Source: AWTP1-13 sp963827545
GTDB taxonomy: Bacteria > Pseudomonadota > Alphaproteobacteria > Rhizobiales > Hyphomicrobiaceae
Direction of reading: 5' to 3'
DNA length: 64,000 nucleotides
NCBI GenBank assembly: GCA_963827545.1
Contig: CAWHBI010000042.1
Span: 1 to 64,000 of the forward strand
The position numbers and the translations under genes are program-made. This document shows, in pieces, positions 37,958 through 47,298 of this stretch. Numbering within the stretch: the first letter of the stretch is position 1; each line of letters opens with the position of its first letter. A model generated the notes under the pieces. The model worked only from the letters and a program-made list of their open reading frames with translations, was not told the origin of the DNA and searched no databases.

Positions 37958-38614
37958 ATGAAGAGGGGCTGGAGCATGGCAAGAAGGTGCAAGAAGGCTG
38001 GTGTGGGACTGGTGGGCGGGGCGGTCCTGGCAGCGCTTTGCAGCGGGTCCGTCCTGGCGCAGGCCAAGCAGTTCAGCGACCAGTCGCTTTCATGCTTGAT
38101 GAACTATGCGTGGACGATGACGCCTCCCAAGTTCACCGCACCCGACGGCAAGGTGATCGTCGTCGACAAGGCGAAGAAGAAGGATGTCCTGATCCCCCTC
38201 GACGTGGCGCGCGAGGTGACGAAGGTGGCGCGCATTTCCGCTTATGCCGAGATTTGTCATCTCCCCGAGGACCAGACTGCGAACTATCGCACGATGATGA
38301 AGCGCGAGGAGGCAAAAAACGCGTGGACCGATCAACAGCTGCTCTTCATCAACCAGCTGCACCTTGTCACACTCATGGTGTTGACCGGGAGGTTCGAGCG
38401 GGTCGACAAGGATACGGGCGCGAAGTCAAAGCCGGATGAGCCCATCGAGCTTTGCGATGGGGTGATGCTGAAACCCAAGCCTAAGACACAAGTCAGCACC
38501 TGTAGTGATGGCGAGAAGGACAAGCTTCGGGCCCATATCAAGTCCTACATTGAGGCTGCTCCCTCCGCCTCGAAGACAGCCGAGCCGGTGAAGGCAGGCA
38601 CGCAGAAAAAATAG
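37958..38614 (+). CDS. Secreted protein of unknown function
   Basis: 218 residues from ATG 37958, with GGAGG ten bases upstream. A signal peptide (hydrophobic VGLVGGAVLAALCSGSVLAQA) precedes a mature chain with cysteines in SLSCLMNYAW, EICHLPEDQ, ELCDGVM and STCSDGEKD. A Lys-rich C-terminus ends GTQKK. Nothing matches a known domain. It is monocistronic between trmJ-like and rpsD. Confidence 0.7.
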   Translation: MKRGWSMARRCKKAGVGLVGGAVLAALCSGSVLAQAKQFSDQSLSCLMNYAWTMTPPKFTAPDGKVIVVDKAKKKDVLIPLDVAREVTKVARISAYAEICHLPEDQTANYRTMMKREEAKNAWTDQQLLFINQLHLVTLMVLTGRFERVDKDTGAKSKPDEPIELCDGVMLKPKPKTQVSTCSDGEKDKLRAHIKSYIEAAPSASKTAEPVKAGTQKK

Positions 38615-38646
38615 CTGTGGCCGACCCCTTGCGCGCGTCGAATGCA

Positions 38647-38674
38647 TTGACGCCGCTCGTTTATCCAGTATAAC
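38647..38674 (+). promoter_or_regulatory. Probable sigma-70 promoter of rpsD
   Basis: TTGACG, 16-bp spacer, TATAAC: a near-consensus promoter in a short AT-rich patch, 171 bp before the rpsD ATG. The long leader leaves room for autoregulation by S4, but no structure was established. Confidence 0.6.
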
Positions 38675-38844
38675 GCGGTCGCGGGCCGGTTCGGTCCGCA
38701 CCGTCTGCACACCTGCGGCGCCCGTCCTGCTGGAGCTTGGCTCGGCAGAATCGGTGCCTGTCGGCCCCGTCGCATACGCGGGGCAGAGGAGGGCGTGCTT
38801 CACAATCGACCGTCACGCATTTTTCGCGACTTTGGGAGTGCCAC

Positions 38845-39462
38845 ATGACGAAGCGCATTCGCGCCAAGTACAAGATCGACCGCCGTCTGGGCCAGAAGCT
38901 CTGGGGCCGGGCAAAGAGCCCACTCAACAAGCGTGAGTCGCGTCCCGGCCAGCACGGGGAACGCCGCACCTCCAAGTTGTCCGACTACGGTCAGCAATTG
39001 CGCGCCAAGCAAAAGCTCAAGCGCTACTACGCCAACATTGGCGAGCGGCAGTTCAAGCGCGTCTACGAGGAGGCGCGGCGTTTCAAGGGCTCGACATCCG
39101 AGCACCTGATCGGGCTCCTTGAGCGCAGACTGGATGCCATCGTCTATCGCGCCAAGTTCGTCCCTACCGTCTTCGCGGCGCGCCAATTCGTCAGCCACGG
39201 CCACGTCACGGTGAACGGGCGCCGTGTGAACATCCCGAGCTTCCGCTGCAGGGTTGGCGATCTGATCGAGGTCAAGGAGAAGGGCAAGCAGATGACCCTG
39301 CTGCTCGAGGCCATCAAGAGTTCCGAGCGCGACGTGCCCGACTATGTCGAGGTCGATCACAACAAGATGACTGCCAAGCTCGTGCGCGTGCCGGGTCTGG
39401 GCGAGGTGCCGTTCCCGGTGCAGATGGAGCCCAACCTGGTGGTTGAGTTCTACAGCCGCTAA
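38845..39462 (+). CDS. rpsD: Small ribosomal subunit protein uS4
   Basis: 205 residues, standard length. The alphaproteobacterial N-terminus (TKRIRAKYKIDRRLGQKLWG) lacks the zinc-binding cysteines of some S4 proteins. The S4 RNA-binding domain is clear (RRLDAIVYRAKFVPTVFAAR, FVSHGHVTVNGRRVNIPSF). The ATG follows GGGAG. It nucleates 30S assembly on 16S rRNA and supports decoding fidelity. It is encoded alone here rather than in the alpha operon, as is usual for rhizobia. Confidence 0.97.
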   Translation: MTKRIRAKYKIDRRLGQKLWGRAKSPLNKRESRPGQHGERRTSKLSDYGQQLRAKQKLKRYYANIGERQFKRVYEEARRFKGSTSEHLIGLLERRLDAIVYRAKFVPTVFAARQFVSHGHVTVNGRRVNIPSFRCRVGDLIEVKEKGKQMTLLLEAIKSSERDVPDYVEVDHNKMTAKLVRVPGLGEVPFPVQMEPNLVVEFYSR

Positions 39463-39561
39463 CCGGGCAGGGCCTCGGGCCAGAAGCCAGGACCACAGCG
39501 ACCTGCTGCCGCCCAGGCCGGGCGTGCGCTTCGGCCCACTTTCGCGGGCCGATCGTGTCGC

Positions 39562-40596
39562 CTATCCCCTGCCCACCAGCTCGGCAAGCCGGGCCTGCAG
39601 GCTCGATTGCTGCGCGGGGGTGGTAGGGCCCAGGGAGTTGGCCCACCCGTAGGCCAACATGGTCATGAGGGCGGACGCTGCGAAGAAATAGATGCCGGGC
39701 AGCACCGTCGCCTCCGAGTAGCCGGAGGCATTGATGTAGAAAATCATCAGGGCCAGCACCATCACATCGGTCATCGAGTAGCGACCCAGCCACTCCATGG
39801 CGGCGATCGACTTGTCGCGGAACTCGCGCGGCAGATGGGGCGAGGTGACGAGGGTCAGCAGGTAGAACAGTTTCATGAACGGGAAGAAAATCGAGACCAT
39901 GAATATCACGAAGCAGAGGAGGAATTCCTCCTTCGTGTAGAGGGCCCAGATGATGGTGGCCACCGAGTGCTGGTTGCTCCACACGTACACGGTGGTGAAG
40001 CGGATCGCGGGCAGCATCACGCCCAGGACGAAGAACACGGTGGCCGTAATGAGCAACAGGCTGAAGGCAAAGCTGCGCATCGTCGAGGCACTTGCTGGTC
40101 TGGACCCGCGCGCCGCGGCCAATGTGGCGCTAACATCGCTTCTGAGCCATGCCGGGGCCAGCAGCATCAGGAGCACGGCGGCGGTGAAGAAATAAATGCC
40201 AGAGAGGCTCCTGGCGTCGTACAGACCCTGGCTCTTGATGAAGAAAATCGACAGTGCCAGCACCAGCACGTCGTGCATGGACCACTTGCCGAGCCAATCC
40301 AGCGCGCGCAGCTGACGCGACAGGCGGCCGAGCTCCCGTTGCGGCAGGGCCGCGAGCAGCAGCAGATACAGGAGCTTCATCACCGGCAGGAAGATCGAGA
40401 AGACCAGCACGGTGATGCCGAGGAAGTGCTGGCCTGAGCGGATCAGGGCGTTCACCGTCGAGATGAGCGAGTGCTCGTAGGTGAAGAACACGAACCGCGT
40501 GAGCTTGATGATCGGCAGGCTGACGCCGAGCGCAAGGCATACGCTCGCGGCCACGAGGGCCAGGCCCAACAGGAAGCGGCGGCCGCCGAGCGTCAT
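39562..40596 (-). CDS. Paraquat-inducible protein A (PqiA) family, duplicated domain
   Basis: 344 residues with about eight membrane helices in two homologous halves. Each half has the PqiA sequence pattern: LPIIKLTRFVFFTYEHSLIS...LDWLGKWSMHDVLVLALSIFF and LPAIRFTTVYVWSNQHSVAT...MEWLGRYSMTDVMVLALMIFY. PqiA proteins work with MCE-domain proteins in lipid transport across the envelope. No pqiB or pqiC lies nearby. It is convergent with rpsD. Confidence 0.87.
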   Translation of the reverse strand: MTLGGRRFLLGLALVAASVCLALGVSLPIIKLTRFVFFTYEHSLISTVNALIRSGQHFLGITVLVFSIFLPVMKLLYLLLLAALPQRELGRLSRQLRALDWLGKWSMHDVLVLALSIFFIKSQGLYDARSLSGIYFFTAAVLLMLLAPAWLRSDVSATLAAARGSRPASASTMRSFAFSLLLITATVFFVLGVMLPAIRFTTVYVWSNQHSVATIIWALYTKEEFLLCFVIFMVSIFFPFMKLFYLLTLVTSPHLPREFRDKSIAAMEWLGRYSMTDVMVLALMIFYINASGYSEATVLPGIYFFAASALMTMLAYGWANSLGPTTPAQQSSLQARLAELVGRG

Positions 40597-40673
40597 GGAT
40601 CTGCGCCCGTGTTGTCCGAAAGCAAACGCCGCCCATCCTAGAAGGACAGGCGGCGGGATTATGTCGGAAAACC

Positions 40674-40822
40674 CTGGAGCAGGATCGCTTCGGATGAATC
40701 ACTTGCCTCAACTGCAACGTGGCCGCCGAAGCGTGAATCCTGCTCTATTCATCGATTTGAGAGCAAGATTCACGTTCCGTGATCGAAGCAAAGCGCTTCG
40801 ATCAGAAACGATCTTGCTCTAG
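40674..40822. repeat. Palindromic double-hairpin repeat, copy 4
   Basis: 149 bp, starting CTGGAGCAGGATCGCTTCGG (one change from CTAGAGC) and ending GATCTTGCTCTAG. It has the same orientation and both hairpins as copy 3, with very similar sequence. It is located between pqiA and grxD, both leftward. Confidence 0.92.
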
Positions 40823-40892
40823 TATGGCAACGCGCGGAGCGCCAAGGGCGCGGCTCTGGTCGCGGCGGCGTCGAGCCGGCTCGAGGGCCTGC

Positions 40893-41243
40893 TTAAGCCG
40901 TCATTTTCGCCTTGTCGTAGGCGACACCCTTCTCGTCCAGCAGCTGCTGCAACTCGCCTGCTTGGAACATCTCGCGGATGATGTCGCAGCCGCCGACGAA
41001 TTCACCCTTCACGTAGAGCTGCGGGATCGTGGGCCAGTTGGTGAAGCTCTTGATGCCCTCGCGGACCTCCATGCTGTCCAGTACGTTCACGTCGTGATAG
41101 CCGACACCGACATGGGCCAGGATCTGCGCCACCTGCGAGGAAAAGCCACACTGCGGGGAGCTCTTGGTCCCTTTCATGAACAGGACCACGTCGTTGCTGG
41201 CGACCGTCTTGCGGATCCAGTCGTGGACGGCTTGCTGGCTCAT
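40893..41243 (-). CDS. grxD: Monothiol glutaredoxin (CGFS type, Grx4-like)
   Basis: 116 residues. The active site CGFS is at residues 32-35 (SSPQCGFSSQVAQIL). FTNWPTIPQLYVKGEFVGGCD supplies the cis-Pro and glutathione-binding loop. CGFS glutaredoxins bind a bridging [2Fe-2S] cluster and deliver it with BolA partners. The adjacent upstream bolA gene in the same direction supports that pairing. ATG 41243 is chosen as the family start; the frame extends 13 residues further. Confidence 0.96.
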   Translation of the reverse strand: MSQQAVHDWIRKTVASNDVVLFMKGTKSSPQCGFSSQVAQILAHVGVGYHDVNVLDSMEVREGIKSFTNWPTIPQLYVKGEFVGGCDIIREMFQAGELQQLLDEKGVAYDKAKMTA

Positions 41244-41348
41244 GATTGACCTTTCCTCGGTTCGCACCTCTTCAGGCTGCATGCAGGTATTGCGGCTGAA
41301 TCGGCGCGTGCATGGCGCCCTGAAGATGTGGGCAATGGCCTCGCAAAG

Positions 41349-41585
41349 TCAATCTTTGGGCGCCGCCGTCGTCAATGCGAGGGCGTGCAAGGCGCCGCCC
41401 ATGCGGCCCTGCAGGGCCTCGTACACCATCTTGTGCTGTTGCACGCGGGTCTTGCCCGCGAATTCCCTGGCGACAACGTGGGCGGCGTAGTGATCGCCAT
41501 CCCCGGCCAGGTCCCTGATGGCCACGGCGGCATCCGGGAACCGCTCCCTGATCAGCCGCTCGATCTCCTTGGCGTCCATCGGCAT
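41349..41585 (-). CDS. bolA: BolA-family Fe-S cluster/transcription factor partner
   Basis: 78 residues from ATG 41585. The BolA fold is clear: KEIERLIRERFPDAAVAIRD, GDHYAAHVVAREFAGKTRVQ, QHKMVYEALQGRMGGALHAL. The conserved His in HKMVY is the likely cluster ligand in the heterodimer with Grx4. The order purL-bolA-grxD is typical of Rhizobiales. An alternative GTG start at 41600 adds five residues. Confidence 0.93.
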   Translation of the reverse strand: MPMDAKEIERLIRERFPDAAVAIRDLAGDGDHYAAHVVAREFAGKTRVQQHKMVYEALQGRMGGALHALALTTAAPKD

Positions 41586-41923
41586 GAAATTGCGTCGCAC
41601 TTCTCTTCGGCGTTAGCTCACCCGCCAGCTCGAGACGACGCTCGATCCGGTCGAGCCGGTTCCTTGATGCGGTCGATCTCGCCGTTCTGCTCGGCCGTCC
41701 GACAGACTGCAAACGTCACTGAAATTTTCTCGATTGAGACCTACGCGCAGCGTTGAAATGACGGCACTCTTCCAGCGTCCGTCGACCGCGGTACGATGCG
41801 CCTCAGGTGCTCCAGGACCAGGTTTTGCGGTTCGTTGGCCATTAAGCGTTCCAGGCGTGCTCCTAGCAGGCGACATGGTGCCAGGCAAGTCAAGAACATT
41901 AGAGGAACATCAGGCCTAGCCTC
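41586..41923. other. Intergenic region between purL and bolA
   Basis: 338 bp. I see no credible gene, terminator or conserved RNA. It should contain the promoter for bolA-grxD, which I could not place. Confidence 0.5.
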
Positions 41924-44134
41924 TCATGCAGGGCCCATGTACTTCGGCAACCACTCCTCATGCGCCGACCGAAGGTCGCGCAGCGCCAGAGCCGGCTCGT
42001 CCTTGAGAGCGAGCGCCTCGCCGCCCACACGCCCAACCACGCGCCCCGGCAGAGCGAGCAGCCGCGCGCGCTCGATGATTTCCTCGGCCAGCTCGGGTGT
42101 CGTCTCCACAACGTAGCGGCCTTGGTCTTCTCCAAACCACGCGGCGTGGGCGGGCAGCCTGCCCTCGTAGGGGAACAGCTGCACGCCGAGGTCGCCGGCC
42201 AGCGCCATCTCGGCTACCGCCACCAGCAGGCCGCCATCGCTGACGTCGTGCACGGCGCGCACCTTGCCCTCGCGGATCAGGGCACGCACCAGGTTGCCGG
42301 CCTTGATTTCGTCCGCGAGATCGACCGGCGGCGGCGCGCCCTCGACCTTGCCGGTGACGCTCAACTGATAAAGCGACTGGCCAAGGTGGCCATCCTCGCG
42401 CCCGATCACGACCAGCAGATTGCCCTCGCTCTTCAAGGCGACGTTGGCCATGTATGCGACATTGGGAATAAGACCCACGCCGCCGATTGCCGGCGTTGGC
42501 GGGATGGCCGCACCGTTGGTCTCGTTGTAGAGCGAGACGTTGCCCGACACGACCGGGTACTTCAATACCTCGCAGGCTTCCTTCATGCCCTGAATGGCGC
42601 CGACGAACTGGCCCATCACCTCGGGCCGCTCCGGGTTTCCGAAGTTCATGTTGTCGGTGATGGCGAGCGGATCGGCACCGACGGCAATCAGGTTGCGCCA
42701 CGTTTCGACTACCGCCTGCTTGGTTCCCATCACGGGATCGGCCAGCACGTAGCGCGGTGTGACATCGCACGTGGCGGCGATCCCCTTGCTCGTCCCATGC
42801 ACGCGCACGACGGCGGCGTCGCCCCCCGGACGCTGCACGGTATCGCCCATGACCATGTGGTCGTACTGCTCCCAGATCCAGCGCCGGGAGCACAAATGCT
42901 GGCTGCCCATCATGGTCCGGAGCGTGCCCAGGATCGAGTTGGGCGCCGGCACCCACTCGGGCAGGATCACCTTGGGTGGGACGGTGGGTGCCCACGGCCG
43001 CTCGTAGCGCGGCGCCGAGTTGGCGAGCGTCGCCACCGGCAGATCGGCTTCCACGGCGCCATTGTGGCGCACGATCATCCGCCCCGTGTCCGTGGTTTTG
43101 CCGATCACGGCAAAGTCGAGGCCCCATTTCCTGAAGACCGCCTCGGCCTGGCTCTCGCGCCCGGGCTTCAGGACCATCAGCATGCGCTCCTGGGATTCGG
43201 AGAGCATCATCTCGTAGGCCGTCATGTTGGCTTCGCGCTGCGGCACGCGATCGAGGTCTAGTTCGATGCCGACCCCGCCCTTGTCGGCCATTTCCGAGGT
43301 CGAGGAGGTGAGCCCTGCAGCGCCCATGTCCTGGATGGCGACAATGGCGTCGCTCGCCATCAATTCCAGGCACGCCTCGATCAGCAGCTTCTCGGTGAAT
43401 GGATCTCCCACCTGCACGGTCGGCCGCTTTTCCTGTGATTTGTCGTCGAACTCGGCCGACGCCATGGTCGCGCCGTGAATGCCGTCGCGGCCCGTCTTGG
43501 AGCCGACGTAGACGACAGGCAGGCCGACCCCCTTGGCGGCCGAGTAGAAGATCTTGTCGGCCTTGGCCAGGCCGACGCACATGGCGTTGACCAGGATGTT
43601 GCCGTTGTAGCCGGGGTCGAAATTGGTCTCTCCCCCCACGGTTGGCACTCCAGTGCAATTGCCGTAGCCGCCGATACCCGCCACGACGCCCGCCACCAAG
43701 TGGCGCGTCTTGGGATGGTTCGGGTCGCCGAAGCGCAGCGCGTTCAGGTTGGCGACAGGCCGGGCGCCCATGGTGAACACGTCGCGCATGATGCCGCCTA
43801 CCCCCGTGGCCGCCCCCTGGTAAGGCTCGATGTAGGAGGGGTGGTTGTGGCTCTCCATCTTGAACACGACCGCATCACCGTCGCCGATGTCCACTACGCC
43901 GGCGTTCTCTCCGGGTCCCTGGATGACCTGCGGGCCTTTGGTCGGCAGCTGGCTCAGCCACACGCGCGAGGACTTGTAGGAGCAGTGCTCGCTCCACATG
44001 ACCGAGAAGATGCCGAGTTCGGTCAGCGAGGGCGCGCGCCCCAGGATCGCGAGCAGCCGCTGGTATTCCTCGGGCGTCAGCCCGTGCTCGGCAACGATTT
44101 CGGGCGTGATGAAGGCGGTAGTTTTGACGTCCAT
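41924..44134 (-). CDS. purL: Phosphoribosylformylglycinamidine synthase subunit PurL (small type)
   Basis: 736 residues, the short PurL that needs PurS and PurQ as separate subunits. MWSEHCSYKSS, KMESHNHPSYIEPYQGAATG, GGYGNCTGVPTVGGETNFD and ISDNMNFGNPE-like motifs (here ITDNMNFGNPERPEVMGQF) show a complete ATP-grasp-like AIRS fold. It converts FGAR plus ammonia from PurQ to FGAM in purine synthesis. It is separated from purQ by a TetA-like transporter gene and a small plus-strand gene. Confidence 0.97.
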   Translation of the reverse strand: MDVKTTAFITPEIVAEHGLTPEEYQRLLAILGRAPSLTELGIFSVMWSEHCSYKSSRVWLSQLPTKGPQVIQGPGENAGVVDIGDGDAVVFKMESHNHPSYIEPYQGAATGVGGIMRDVFTMGARPVANLNALRFGDPNHPKTRHLVAGVVAGIGGYGNCTGVPTVGGETNFDPGYNGNILVNAMCVGLAKADKIFYSAAKGVGLPVVYVGSKTGRDGIHGATMASAEFDDKSQEKRPTVQVGDPFTEKLLIEACLELMASDAIVAIQDMGAAGLTSSTSEMADKGGVGIELDLDRVPQREANMTAYEMMLSESQERMLMVLKPGRESQAEAVFRKWGLDFAVIGKTTDTGRMIVRHNGAVEADLPVATLANSAPRYERPWAPTVPPKVILPEWVPAPNSILGTLRTMMGSQHLCSRRWIWEQYDHMVMGDTVQRPGGDAAVVRVHGTSKGIAATCDVTPRYVLADPVMGTKQAVVETWRNLIAVGADPLAITDNMNFGNPERPEVMGQFVGAIQGMKEACEVLKYPVVSGNVSLYNETNGAAIPPTPAIGGVGLIPNVAYMANVALKSEGNLLVVIGREDGHLGQSLYQLSVTGKVEGAPPPVDLADEIKAGNLVRALIREGKVRAVHDVSDGGLLVAVAEMALAGDLGVQLFPYEGRLPAHAAWFGEDQGRYVVETTPELAEEIIERARLLALPGRVVGRVGGEALALKDEPALALRDLRSAHEEWLPKYMGPA

Positions 44135-44349
44135 GCAACCCGTGCTCGGCGGAAGAATTTGAAGGCCCTGGCGAGCTTATAGCGGCCTGGCCGGCGCGAG
44201 TCCCCTGCCGCTTGTCGATGGCAATGTCGACCCGCGCCAGCAAGTCGCGCCGATGGCCTGTCTCTTGGGCCTGAACCATTTCCCGCCCCAAGGCGACAAA
44301 CAGCAAAGGCGTTCGCGCCCTGTAGTCGCAGTCGGGCCGGAGTGGAAGG

Positions 44350-44559
44350 ATGCTGGAAAGAGCGATCACCTGCGTGCTTCTCCTGAGCCTTGCATCCACC
44401 GTGCAGCTCTCGGTGACCGCAGCCAGCCCCGCAGCCGCCAAGGGCATTCAGCGGGCATTGACCCTGCTGGACAAGCGGATCGGGTTGCTGGCAGGCCTCA
44501 AGAGTGAGGCATCGACCACCCACCTACGCTCGCAAACCCCGGTGACAGGCATGGCGTAA
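44350..44559 (+). CDS. Possible small secreted protein
   Basis: 69 residues. A plausible signal peptide (MLERAITCVLLLSLASTVQL then SVTAASPAAA) is followed by KGIQRALTLLDKRIGLLAGL. GGAG lies about ten bases before the ATG. There is no known family and the length is short, so it could be a chance frame. It is opposite in direction to its neighbours. Confidence 0.35.
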   Translation: MLERAITCVLLLSLASTVQLSVTAASPAAAKGIQRALTLLDKRIGLLAGLKSEASTTHLRSQTPVTGMA

Positions 44560-44626
44560 GCATCAGCGTGCAGCAGCGCGTGCCGATGTCACTTGATCCA
44601 CACCGTGGGGGGTGAGGTGCGAGTTT

Positions 44627-45877
44627 TCACACTGTTACTGCGGGCTGTTGTTGCCCGGGGCGCGTCACCCGCCACGCCAGCGGTGTTCCCGCAAGCAGCA
44701 GCGCCGCCGCGAGCAGGAATGGCGCGCCGGGCAGCTCCCAGCCCGCATCCGGGGCGATGGAGCGCGCAAACACGTAGCTGAAGAGATAAGGGCCGACCAG
44801 GCCGGCCAGTGCCATCAGGCTCGAGTTGGCGCCTTGCAGCTGCCCCTGCTCCGAGCCGCTGACGAGCCTGCTCATGATGCCCATGGTGGCAGCGCCCGCT
44901 AGACCCCACAGTGCCATCACTGGAATTCCGGCCCAGAAACCGGTGCTGGTGGTGGCGAGGCCGTAGATCGCAAAGCCGGTCGTGCCGCACAGCAGGCCAA
45001 CGATGAGGGTGGCGCGTTCGCCGAGCACACGGATGGTCGGCTGAATGAGGCCGGCCTGGACAATCCCCGACGCGACACCCACGGCGGCGAGCGTGAGCCC
45101 CATGGTCTTGTTGTCCCAGCCATAGCGATAGCTGGTGTAGAGGACGGCGACCGCGGGCAGCACCACGTGCGCGAGGTGATAGAGAAACGCCACGCCTGCC
45201 AGGCCCAGGAGCTCGCGATGCTGCGCCAGCAGTCGCAGCGAGCCGACCGGATTGGCACGCGTCCAGCTGAACCCCATGCGCCGCTCGGGCGGCAAGGATT
45301 CGGGCACCATGAAGAAGCCATAGGCGGCATTGGCCAGGGTCAAGACGGCCGCTACCCAGAACGGCAGCCGTGGATCGATGTCGCCCATGATGCCGCCGAT
45401 CGCCGGCCCCAGCACGAAGCCGACGCCGAACGCCGCGCCGACAAGGCCGAATGCGCCGGCCCGCTCCTCGGGCGGCGTGACGTCGGCAATATATGCGTTG
45501 GCCGTGGAGAAGCTCGCCGCCGTGATGCCGGAGATCACCCGGCCCACGAACAACCATACGAGGTTGGGCGCCACCGCCATGAGGATGTAGTCGAGCCCCA
45601 GCCCGAGCATGGAGAAGACGAGAACGGGCCGCCGCCCGTAGCGGTCCGACACGGCCCCCAGCACGGGTGAGAACACGAATTGCATGAGGCCCCAGACGGT
45701 GCCGAAGATGCCGTAGAGCTCGGCCGCCGTTGCGGTGTTGCCGCCGGCCATGGTTTCGACCAGCTTCGGCAGCACCGGAATGATGATGCCGAGCGCCATC
45801 ACGTCGAGCACCACCACTACAAAAATGAAGGCGAGCGCGGCCTTGCGCGGCTCCGGCTTGGGGGTCGGTTTTTGCAT
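44627..45877 (-). CDS. TetA/TCR-type MFS exporter
   Basis: 416 residues, 12 predicted membrane helices. MFS motif A is GAVSDRYGRRPVLVFSMLGL. The SFSTANAYIADVTPPEERAGA and FGLVGAAFGVGFVLGPAIGG stretch is characteristic of TetA-like drug:H+ antiporters. Chromosomal homologues are common, and actual tetracycline transport is not implied. It interrupts the purine genes between purL and purQ in the same direction, with 72 bp to purQ. Confidence 0.87.
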   Translation of the reverse strand: MQKPTPKPEPRKAALAFIFVVVVLDVMALGIIIPVLPKLVETMAGGNTATAAELYGIFGTVWGLMQFVFSPVLGAVSDRYGRRPVLVFSMLGLGLDYILMAVAPNLVWLFVGRVISGITAASFSTANAYIADVTPPEERAGAFGLVGAAFGVGFVLGPAIGGIMGDIDPRLPFWVAAVLTLANAAYGFFMVPESLPPERRMGFSWTRANPVGSLRLLAQHRELLGLAGVAFLYHLAHVVLPAVAVLYTSYRYGWDNKTMGLTLAAVGVASGIVQAGLIQPTIRVLGERATLIVGLLCGTTGFAIYGLATTSTGFWAGIPVMALWGLAGAATMGIMSRLVSGSEQGQLQGANSSLMALAGLVGPYLFSYVFARSIAPDAGWELPGAPFLLAAALLLAGTPLAWRVTRPGQQQPAVTV

Positions 45878-45949
45878 GCCGCCTGATGTTTCGGAAAGAC
45901 GGCGGCAGTGAGACCGTGGCAGCGAGATCCGGGCAGCGAGACTGGGGTC

Positions 45950-46642
45950 TCAGGCCGCAAGGCGGTCGAGAATGCTTTCAAAGACCTTGCGCCCGTCGGT
46001 GCCCCCGAGCATCGGCTCGAACAGGCGCTCGGGATGCGGCATCATGCCGAGGATGCGGCGGCGCGCATCACAGATGCCGGCGATGTTGCGCTGCGCCCCG
46101 TTCGGGTTGGCCTCCGGGGTGGCACTGCCGGTCTTGTCCACGTAGCGGAACACCACGCGGCCTTCGGCTTCGAGCGCATCAAGGGTTGCGTCGTCGGCGA
46201 AGTAGTTGCCGTCGCCGTGGCCGATGGGAATGCGGATCACCTCGCCCTTGCTGAAGCGACCGGTGAACAGTGTGTCGGTCTGTTCGACCTTCAGCCAAAC
46301 GTCGCGACATACGTATTTGAGCGAGGCATTGCGCATGAGCACCCCTGGGAGGAGCCTCGCCTCGCACAGCACCTGGAAGCCGTTGCAGATGCCGAGCACG
46401 GGCGTGCCTGCGTTCGCCTTGGCCACGACATCGCGCATGATGGGAGAGTGCGCCGCCATCGCGCCGGTCCGCAGGTAATCGCCGTACGCGAAGCCGCCGG
46501 GCAGAACGATCAGCTCGCAGGCGGGCACTGTCGCCTCGGCGTGCCACACCATAGTGACTGTGCCGCCTGTCACCTTTTCGAGGGCGACCTTGACGTCACG
46601 GTCGCAGTTGGAGCCCGGGAAGACGATGACAGCGGCCTTCAT
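45950..46642 (-). CDS. purQ: Phosphoribosylformylglycinamidine synthase subunit PurQ (glutaminase)
   Basis: 230 residues. This class I glutamine amidotransferase has nucleophile Cys86 in PVLGICNGFQ and His/Glu in MMPHPERLFEPM. AVIVFPGSNCDRD is the PurQ N-terminus. It supplies ammonia to PurL. ATG 46642 is preferred by family alignment. An upstream ATG at 46651 overlaps the preceding gene's stop (ATGA), and either start implies coupling. Confidence 0.95.
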   Translation of the reverse strand: MKAAVIVFPGSNCDRDVKVALEKVTGGTVTMVWHAEATVPACELIVLPGGFAYGDYLRTGAMAAHSPIMRDVVAKANAGTPVLGICNGFQVLCEARLLPGVLMRNASLKYVCRDVWLKVEQTDTLFTGRFSKGEVIRIPIGHGDGNYFADDATLDALEAEGRVVFRYVDKTGSATPEANPNGAQRNIAGICDARRRILGMMPHPERLFEPMLGGTDGRKVFESILDRLAA

Positions 46643-46647
46643 GGCAT

Positions 46648-47298
46648 TCATTTCCCGGGTGGCAGCTCGCTGAAGCTCACGAAAAATGCCTCGATGGCAT
46701 CCTTCTGTGCCTCGAAATCCTCCCTTGGCGCCCGTGCCACCAGCCGATAACGCGTGCCCGGCGCGATCAGCAGCCGCACAGACGCCCGACGCTCGGCGAT
46801 TTGCAGGAACTTGATCTCCGAGCAGACAACATCGGCTGTGTACACGACTCGCGCTTCTTCGAGAACCTGCCGCACGTTGCCTATTTTGACGCGACCCTTC
46901 TCCAACTCGCCGCAGATCGCCTCGGGCAGCTCGTCCCGAAACGATGTCTCACTGTAGCTTTGGGCCAGTTCGCTCGCTGTCTTGCCCGCGTCGCCCGCGA
47001 CCACTTCCGCCACTACCCCGAGGACCAGCGATCCAGCGTTGCTGGCCGCCGCGCTCTTCTCGGGATCGAGGTCCGCCGAGCAAACTGCATCGAGCGTGCC
47101 AGGCCCCTCCTCGTGCCGGCACCCGGCCGGCAGCGCGACCGTGTATCGGAACTGCGTGCTCTCGAAGGTCTTGGTGGCCGTGGCCGGAGCTTGCGCGGCG
47201 ATCGGCGTCGCCGCCAGCACCAGGATGAGCGCGGCCGAGCCTGCCGCTGTCAGCCCCCTGCGAGCACAGCCGCCCCGTCTACTTGTCCCGTGCCTCAT
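46648..47298 (-). CDS. Secreted protein of unknown function between purS and purQ
   Basis: 216 residues. A basic N-terminus and hydrophobic stretch (GSAALILVLAATPIAAQA) form a signal peptide. The mature part begins TFESTQFRYTVALPAGCRHE, contains Cys pairs (GCRHEEG, AVCSADL, AICGELE, VVCSEIK) and ends EAFFVSFSELPPGK. The layout resembles small periplasmic lipoprotein-like proteins such as those with DUF1795/PsbP-like folds, but this is only a resemblance. It overlaps purS by ATGA and purQ by a few bases, so it is co-translated with purine enzymes. Confidence 0.75.
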   Translation of the reverse strand: MRHGTSRRGGCARRGLTAAGSAALILVLAATPIAAQAPATATKTFESTQFRYTVALPAGCRHEEGPGTLDAVCSADLDPEKSAAASNAGSLVLGVVAEVVAGDAGKTASELAQSYSETSFRDELPEAICGELEKGRVKIGNVRQVLEEARVVYTADVVCSEIKFLQIAERRASVRLLIAPGTRYRLVARAPREDFEAQKDAIEAFFVSFSELPPGK

